This document shows, in pieces, positions 59,040 through 64,000 of a stretch of DNA of 64,000 bases. Below the pieces are notes generated by a model. The model had not been told where the DNA came from. It searched no databases and was given only the letters and a program-made list of their open reading frames with translations. Source of the DNA: Struthio camelus. Taxonomy: Eukaryota; Chordata; Aves; Struthioniformes; Struthionidae. Position 1 is the stretch's first letter. Each line of letters starts with the position of its first letter. The stretch covers positions 13,595,501 to 13,659,500 of the forward strand of contig NC_090954.1 in assembly GCF_040807025.1 (NCBI RefSeq). The letters are read 5' to 3'. Both the position numbers and the translations under genes were made by a program.

Positions 59040-59480
59040 GGCCGTGCCGTGCCTGGCCGATGCCCTCGGTGCGGCGGCTCCTGGGCACTCGAGCTGTGCC
59101 AGCTCTGCTGGCATTGCAGCCGGGGAAGGGGGCAACGTGTCGAGCGAAGGAGGCAGGTTCATCTGCCAACGGCCCCCGGGGCGGGCGCGCTGGGGGCTGC
59201 TGCTCTCGGCTGCGGGGCTGATAGCTTGATAGGCCGTGGGGAGAGGCTGGTGCGGTGTGGTTTCGCTGGGATGAAGCTGTCATGCTTTTCTAGCGAGGAG
59301 GGCCAGACCTGGCTGGCAGCGCGCAACCTCGGCAGGGCGCCGCTGTCGGCGTATCGCCTGCGTCCAGCGCGCTGGCTCTGCCCAGAGGGCTGTCAGCACC
59401 AGGCTGCGTATCCCCGGACGGCGCGGCGAAGCCAGCCGGTGCGCTTGGCAGCGCGGCAGCGGGCAACAGGTCCTGTTTCC
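59040..59480. promoter_or_regulatory. Small intronic CpG-rich patch
   Basis: CpG-dense sequence over about 400 bases, without a recognisable promoter motif or exon. Confidence 0.35.
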
Positions 59481-59829
59481 ATTAGCTGGTGCTGAGAGAT
59501 GAGAGTTCGTCTTTGGGAGTGTCATGTTCTCGGTTACATCTGCCCTGCTTCCCCTGTCCCTGCAGCGGGGGAAATAACCCTCGTTCCTCATTTCCTGGGA
59601 AAAATCCCCTGCAAAAGGGCAGCCCGTCCTCCGCGCGGCTGCAGGGGAAGGTGGCGAAGCGCTTCGGGGTCTCCAGCACCGTGAAAGCTGCCGGGCAAAT
59701 GCAACTGGAGTTAAGCAAGCGTCTCGGTCCGTTTGGTCTGCAGCGAGCGGCGATGGATCTCGCAGCCGTGAACTGGACGGTTCCAGAGTTCACGCAGAAG
59801 TACGGTGGACTCTGTAATTTGCAGTGTGA
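59481..59829. other. Intron 1 spacer
   Basis: Mixed sequence between a CpG-rich patch and an AT-rich block. The plus-strand frame covering it has no domain or homology I recognise. Confidence 0.4.
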
Positions 59830-59914
59830 AATAAACGGCTGCTGAGGATAGCACAAAAATGCAGCTCTCTAACCTGTGATACGAGTACTTCGCTGCCACC
59901 CTTCTTCCTAAACT

Positions 59915-60110
59915 CGACACACCTTTGTTTAAAATGTTCCCGTGCACCTTTGTTTATTTGGGGCCTTATTACCAGTATCTCAGGCTCCTTTTTTCTGGGT
60001 CCATGCTATGACTCAGGGATGGTTTACTGCAGTTTCTTCCATCTTTTCTCCGTATCAAAGATATCCTGGCAAGTTCATGTTTATTGTTTGCTGTTAATGT
60101 TTAATATTTC
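59915..60110. promoter_or_regulatory. AT-rich block with a cluster of FOX/SOX-type motifs
   Basis: ACCTTTGTTTA occurs twice, at 59,921-59,931 and 59,946-59,956, 25 bases apart. Each joins a SOX/TCF-like CTTTGTT to a FOX-like TTGTTTA. About 125 bases on, 60,077-60,104 holds TGTTTATTGTTTGC and AATGTTTAA, giving three more FOX-type words. The block abuts the next CpG island. FoxO/FoxA or SOX control is inference. Confidence 0.35.
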
Positions 60111-61006
60111 CTTTTGCTCGCATCTCGTGGTTAATCTTAATTATACCCTTCTCATGTAAGACAAAAGCCAGTGGATGAGAACGCTTTTATGTCTGGGGCG
60201 ACGGGCCGTGTCTCCGAGCCCGGGCTCGAGCGGTTCCCCGCTCGGGCGCCAGCGGCCCCTGCACCCCTCCCGCAGGCCGGCTCCCGAGGGCTGGCGCGCG
60301 GCGGCGGGTGCCTGCGGCGTCGCTCCCGAGCCGCCCGCCGCCCCCGCCGCCTCTCTCTTGCCTTTCGCTGCCCTTCCAGGCTCTCTCGGGGGGGCGGCAG
60401 CTCTGCCCGCTGCGTCTCGCCGGGGCCCCCCGGACCGGGCCTGGGGCCCCCCGTGCTGCCGCAGCGCAGGCAAATAGTGGTTCTTTCTGAGGAAGAAACG
60501 ATGAGCCTGTTATTTATTTTTTCCAGGCTTTAAAGGATAGCGATGTGGGGTTTTTTTCCCCCCTCTTGCTGGCTGGGCCGAGTCGTTAAAACAAATTAGT
60601 ACAAATTAAAAAAAAAAAAAAAAAGCAAGAGCGCAGAGGACTAAATGCCCTGATTGCAGCGGGCCGGCGGGCGCTGGCACGTCCCTTTGGGCGGACCCCG
60701 GGAGCCGGGACGTCTCTGCCCTGCTGCCCCCAGACAAGGGGGCCCCGCTCTCTGCAGCTCCCGCTTTGCCTCCCCGTCCCGAGGGCCGTCGCCGCTCGGG
60801 GCCCAGCGCGGCCGGCCTGTTTGCGCTCTGCGAGCAGCAGGCCCGGCGGGAGCCGCCCCGCGGCCTCCTCCTCCCCGCGCCCCGCGGGGCCGCCTTCCCG
60901 CTGCCTCCTTCCGCCGCCTCAAATATTTATGCTTGCAGGCAGGGTCTCCTCTCCCTCCGCTGCCTCCTGCGGAGGAGCCGCTTGCCCTCGGCTTTGTGCC
61001 TCGGGC

Positions 61007-61014
61007 TATAAATA
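61007..61014 (+). promoter_or_regulatory. Consensus TATA box in a CpG island
   Basis: TATAAATA in the context GGGCTATAAATATCCC, surrounded on both sides by GC-rich sequence, which makes the AT core stand out. Reading as a core-promoter element is inference. Confidence 0.4.
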
Positions 61015-61140
61015 TCCCGCGCCCGCGAGGGGCGGCCTGACAAAAGGCACAACCCGACACCGCGTCCCGCTCCTTCGCCGTGACATTTCGTCAAATGCCA
61101 GTGGGGAGGGGGGTTGCTTATCTGCTGGCACATGCCGCGG

Positions 61141-61195
61141 TGACCTTCACAGCTCTGGCCAGGTGCCTCCTTGCTGTATTGACACTTATTTATAG
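61141..61195. promoter_or_regulatory. ERR-response-like site and MEF2 site pair
   Basis: TGACCTTCA (61,141-61,149; reverse complement TGAAGGTCA fits the ERR consensus TNAAGGTCA) lies 37 bases before TTATTTATAG (61,186-61,195; fits MEF2 YTAWWWWTAR). An E-box CAGGTG lies between them. ERR-alpha is a principal partner of PGC-1 coactivators. Confidence 0.4.
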
Positions 61196-61600
61196 CTCTC
61201 TCCTCCGTGCCCACCTCTGCCCCGCGCCGGTCCCCTGCGCGGCGCCTCGCCGGGCGCCCGGACCGCCGGCTGCCGGAGCCCCGCTGGGCTCTGGGGTAGC
61301 GGGGAGCTCTCCTTGGGAGGCAGCGCGCCCGCGGCAGGGCTGCCTCGGGCCCTCCGCGCCGGTGCCGGGCTCGGCGCCAGGTCCCGGCTCCTGCGTGCAT
61401 GGGCAGGCGCTGGCGCCGGCTCCCCTCGCCCTCCCCTTCCTCGCGCCAAGGCGAAAGGTGGAGGCACCGCGTGTCGCCCAGCGTCACCCCGGCCGGGCGT
61501 CGCATGCCGGAGGGCGCGGGAGGGCCGTGGCCGTGCCCGCGGTGAGGCCGGCGCGCCTGGCGCTCGCTGGCCGGCCGAGAGGTCGCCCAGGTGAAGTCTG

Positions 61601-64000
61601 CCTCCCTGGATGGCCCTAATCTGTGTTTCAGGCAGTCGGTAATGACGGATTTCCCTGATAAGCCCAGGCGGCTCTCTCCAAAACCCTGCCCGAGGATTTT
61701 ATTTCCTTTTTAGAGGCGGGCTTGGGGTGCGGATGGGGAGGGGGAAGCTCCCCCCACCTTGGAAATGCCCCGCGGCGAGCGCGAGCACCGGTGCAGCTGG
61801 AGACGGTGCTGCCTGTGCGGCTCCGAGGGAGAAGCGGTAGGGAGCCAACGCTTCGTGCTCGCTGCATTTTCTCACCTTGTGCTGGTTTGGGTCCCAGCCT
61901 AAATGCTACGGGCTAAGTTGGGGCTCTCTGTCTTCAGTGCGTGTGTGAATGTATATTTACCCCTTAATGCTTTGAGTAGACATTTAGCCGTGGGGAAGGA
62001 GGAGGCCCTGCACACAGATGAGTCACCACTTCTGTTCCTTTGCGAGTAGATGGCCTGCCTGTTTCTGGCCAGCATTATCGGCTCCTTCGGCCTCTCTGAG
62101 GAAGCACTGCTTTCCTTCCTTTTTTTTTCATTTGGAACAGAGAGCAGCAAAGTGGCATCTGAGTGACAAGGCAATTGCAAAGCATCCTGGGGACATTTAT
62201 GCAAATGACAATGTAAATCTGGCCTTCCAGGCTGAAACAGGATTAAGTTATTGAGAAGCTGCTGCGCTCACTCCAGCAGCATTTTAGCGCCGGCAGACTT
62301 CAGAAGCTTAAACTTTTGCAGCCTCACTAAACATGAGCACAGTCTGTATGTGATTGCCCAGGGTGCTCTGAGCCTTGCTGCAAAATACTTGGCCACAACT
62401 TCAAGGGGCTGGAACCAAGAGCTTTCTAGATAAGGGAAATTTCCACCTGTGCTGTTCTAGGGGCAGTGAAACCCATGCAAGTGCGCTGCACCGTGAGATG
62501 AGGCTACGTGCGCTGGTGGTGCCACATGGGAGGGGTACAACAGAGAAGAAAGCCCCATGCCAATAGGAGCTGCAGGTCCATTCCCCACGATCCCTGCCCC
62601 ATTGACAGCTGCATTAAGGCATTGAAGCACTGCAGGCATCAGACTTAGCTCTCTTGGTTGGCCTCAGTTTTAGCTTTCTATTGCCCATGGCTGCCAGCCA
62701 TGTCAGAAAGGACAGGTTGCCTCTACAACAGAAATTAGGGATCATTGCCTGATATCTCTTCATCAGCAGTGTCTGTGCCTTTCCAGACACCCTACTACTC
62801 TCCCCGCCTGCCCCAGGGATGGCAGGATTTGGTCTGGTAGTGGTACACCTGCTAAAGGCCCAGGTAAGAGTGCAGCAAGGAGAGATGAGATGCTGCTTGC
62901 CTAGCAGAGCTCAGCCCTGTACAGAGCAGCTGACTTTGATGCTGCTGAAATGCTGGCTTGCACTAATTTAGTGCTCACAAGCTAGCAAAGCTACAGTTCT
63001 TCAAAGACCATGTCCGCAGAAAGCATCGTCGCTCTGTTTCTTTCCGAGGTGAGAACGCACATCGTCTTGAAGAGGCATGAGGTTAAAGCTTGACTTCTGC
63101 AGCTTGCTGCAGATAAGGCAAAAGCAAAGCATAAGCGTTTGCCCTGAAGGTTGCTGTACTCCAGGTGGTAAATTCCTGGTTTTAGCCTTGTGGGCAAGAA
63201 GACAGTGAACAGGCTGCATTCGTGTGGCACTGGCCGCTCCCCAGAGCAAGCTGGTTGCACGCAAGTGGAGCTAAGCTCTGTGCTCTTGGCAGGCTCACTC
63301 AGGTACTGCTGCCCATGGAAAGTCATTAGTCAGGCCCCAAACCTGCCTCTCAAACCACCGCTGAGACGGGGGAGGAGTGGTTTAGTCCGAGGAGCCCAAG
63401 TTCACATTGAAAAAGAGGAAAACATTTCCTGTCTCGTTAATCCAATATTTGAATTAGAGTTGGGCTTGGAGAGAAACGTCATTTCTCTGCAGAGATAAGG
63501 CCTCACACATGCCCACACTAGAGTTAAAGCTTCTCCAAAGCAGAAGAAAGATCTGAAAATTAACTTTCTGGAGAAATATCCCACCTGCTGTCCTCATGAT
63601 GTCCAGGGCCACCATTAAGTCACAGGTCTGCTGAACGTGGTCTCCTTGGACCTAGCTCTGGCCAGCAGTTGCCTGTGATGTGCTGTGGACTTGGCCTCTA
63701 AAAATCCCCATGTCAGAGCTGCCTGGCCTGCCTTCCCCAGCCATGGCAGAACAGCGCACAGCAGTGACACCAAGGACAGGTCTTCCCGATCCAGCAGGAG
63801 AGGGAGCTAACCTCTGTACCGGCTCCCCCTCTGCCTCGTCTCTGTGAGGGCCGCTGCCAGCATGAGGCAAAAGGGCTGCGAGAAGCAGCTACAGGAAGAG
63901 GACCTTGCCAAAGCAATGGGGAGTCTGAGCACCACGTCGTCTTGTGGGTGCCCTCCTCAGAGCCCCTCTGAAGTCAAGGGAGCTGACTGGTGTCAGCCAG
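61601..64000. other. Intron 1, right-hand end of window
   Basis: Ordinary to AT-rich sequence after the last CpG island. No exon, RNA gene or repeat recognised. The expected PPARGC1B exon 2 is not reached. Confidence 0.5.

Larger units (their letters stand above)
60180..61600 (+). promoter_or_regulatory. Intronic CpG island with TATA box, candidate alternative promoter
   Basis: CpG-dense over 60,190-60,470 and 60,650-61,580. A consensus TATA box TATAAATA (61,007-61,014) predicts a plus-strand start near 61,037. Downstream lie an ERR-type site TGACCTTCA (61,141-61,149) and a perfect MEF2-type site TTATTTATAG (61,186-61,195). An A17 tract sits at 60,608-60,624 between the two GC-rich halves. 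It could start an alternative PPARGC1B transcript or a noncoding RNA; no coding exon was recognised. Confidence 0.4.
25520..64000 (+). other. PPARGC1B: PPARGC1B intron 1 (5' part, at least 38.5 kb)
   Basis: Starts at the GT donor at 25,520-25,521. The next expected exon encodes an acidic segment with a leucine and aspartate-rich core (like ELDLSQLDASDFD in mammals). I see no such sequence on the plus strand to the end of the window. A long first intron is also usual in mammals. Sub-features are listed separately. No nested gene with recognisable coding sequence was found on either strand. Confidence 0.75.

Noticed and set aside
59489..59845. 118-codon frame with a less biased composition
   Set aside because: I recognise no family in it, there is no splice-bounded exon, and it lies within the PPARGC1B intron with no other support.
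59950..60159. Hydrophobic 69-residue plus-strand frame that looks like a small membrane protein
   Set aside because: The hydrophobicity follows from AT- and T-rich sequence; no conserved pattern or splice signals support it.
63661..63700. GTGGACTTGG as the core of miR-378a
   Set aside because: Only part of the mature sequence matches (GGACTTGG); flanking bases differ and no complementary arm is nearby.

Overview
The window is vertebrate genomic DNA, most likely from a bird; a turtle or crocodilian is less likely. Three things point there. First, a recognisable 3' end of a CR1 retroposon lies at 24,010-24,104. Second, interspersed repeats are very sparse, limited to a few old MIR-like and CR1 fragments. 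Third, base composition alternates between dense CpG-rich islands and short AT-rich patches, as in gene-rich avian chromosomes.

Only one protein-coding segment can be recognised with confidence: the first coding exon of PPARGC1B (PGC-1beta, plus strand) at 25,436-25,519. It ends in a clean GT donor inside a strong CpG-island promoter. No second exon (the acidic activation segment) is visible, so everything from 25,520 to 64,000 reads as the 5' part of a very long first intron. The gene therefore continues beyond the right edge. The long open frames on both strands elsewhere follow the GC-rich patches and look like composition artefacts.

Layout. 1-24,880 is upstream sequence with no recognisable exon. 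It holds CpG-rich patches (about 3.7-4.6, 5.0-6.3, 9.4-10.5 and 11.2-13.2 kb), an AT-rich block with poly(A) signals (13.5-14.2 kb), old SINE relics, microsatellites and one CR1 tail. 24,880-26,230 is the PPARGC1B promoter, 5' UTR and exon 1, with a tandem 23-bp GC-rich duplication, Sp1-type GC boxes and a five-codon upstream ORF. 26-64 kb is intron 1, which contains about eight orphan CpG islands. Between or within the islands are short motif clusters of types expected near a muscle and mitochondrial regulator: a MEF2 site fused to an E-box at 34.6 kb, an NRF-1 palindrome at 45.86 kb, a CRE/CCAAT AT-rich block at 43.6-43.9 kb, a FOX-type cluster at 59.9-60.1 kb, and a TATA/ERRE/MEF2 group in the 60.2-61.6 kb island. 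A 16-bp G-rich minisatellite lies at 47.46-47.71 kb.

PGC-1beta is a nuclear coactivator that works with ERR, NRF-1 and PPAR factors to drive mitochondrial and lipid-metabolism genes. The motif clusters in its own intron suggest autoregulation or tissue-specific control, but that is inference from motifs alone. No tRNA, rRNA, CRISPR array or complete mobile element was found. The intronic microRNA miR-378a, expected near the start of this intron from mammals, was not found.
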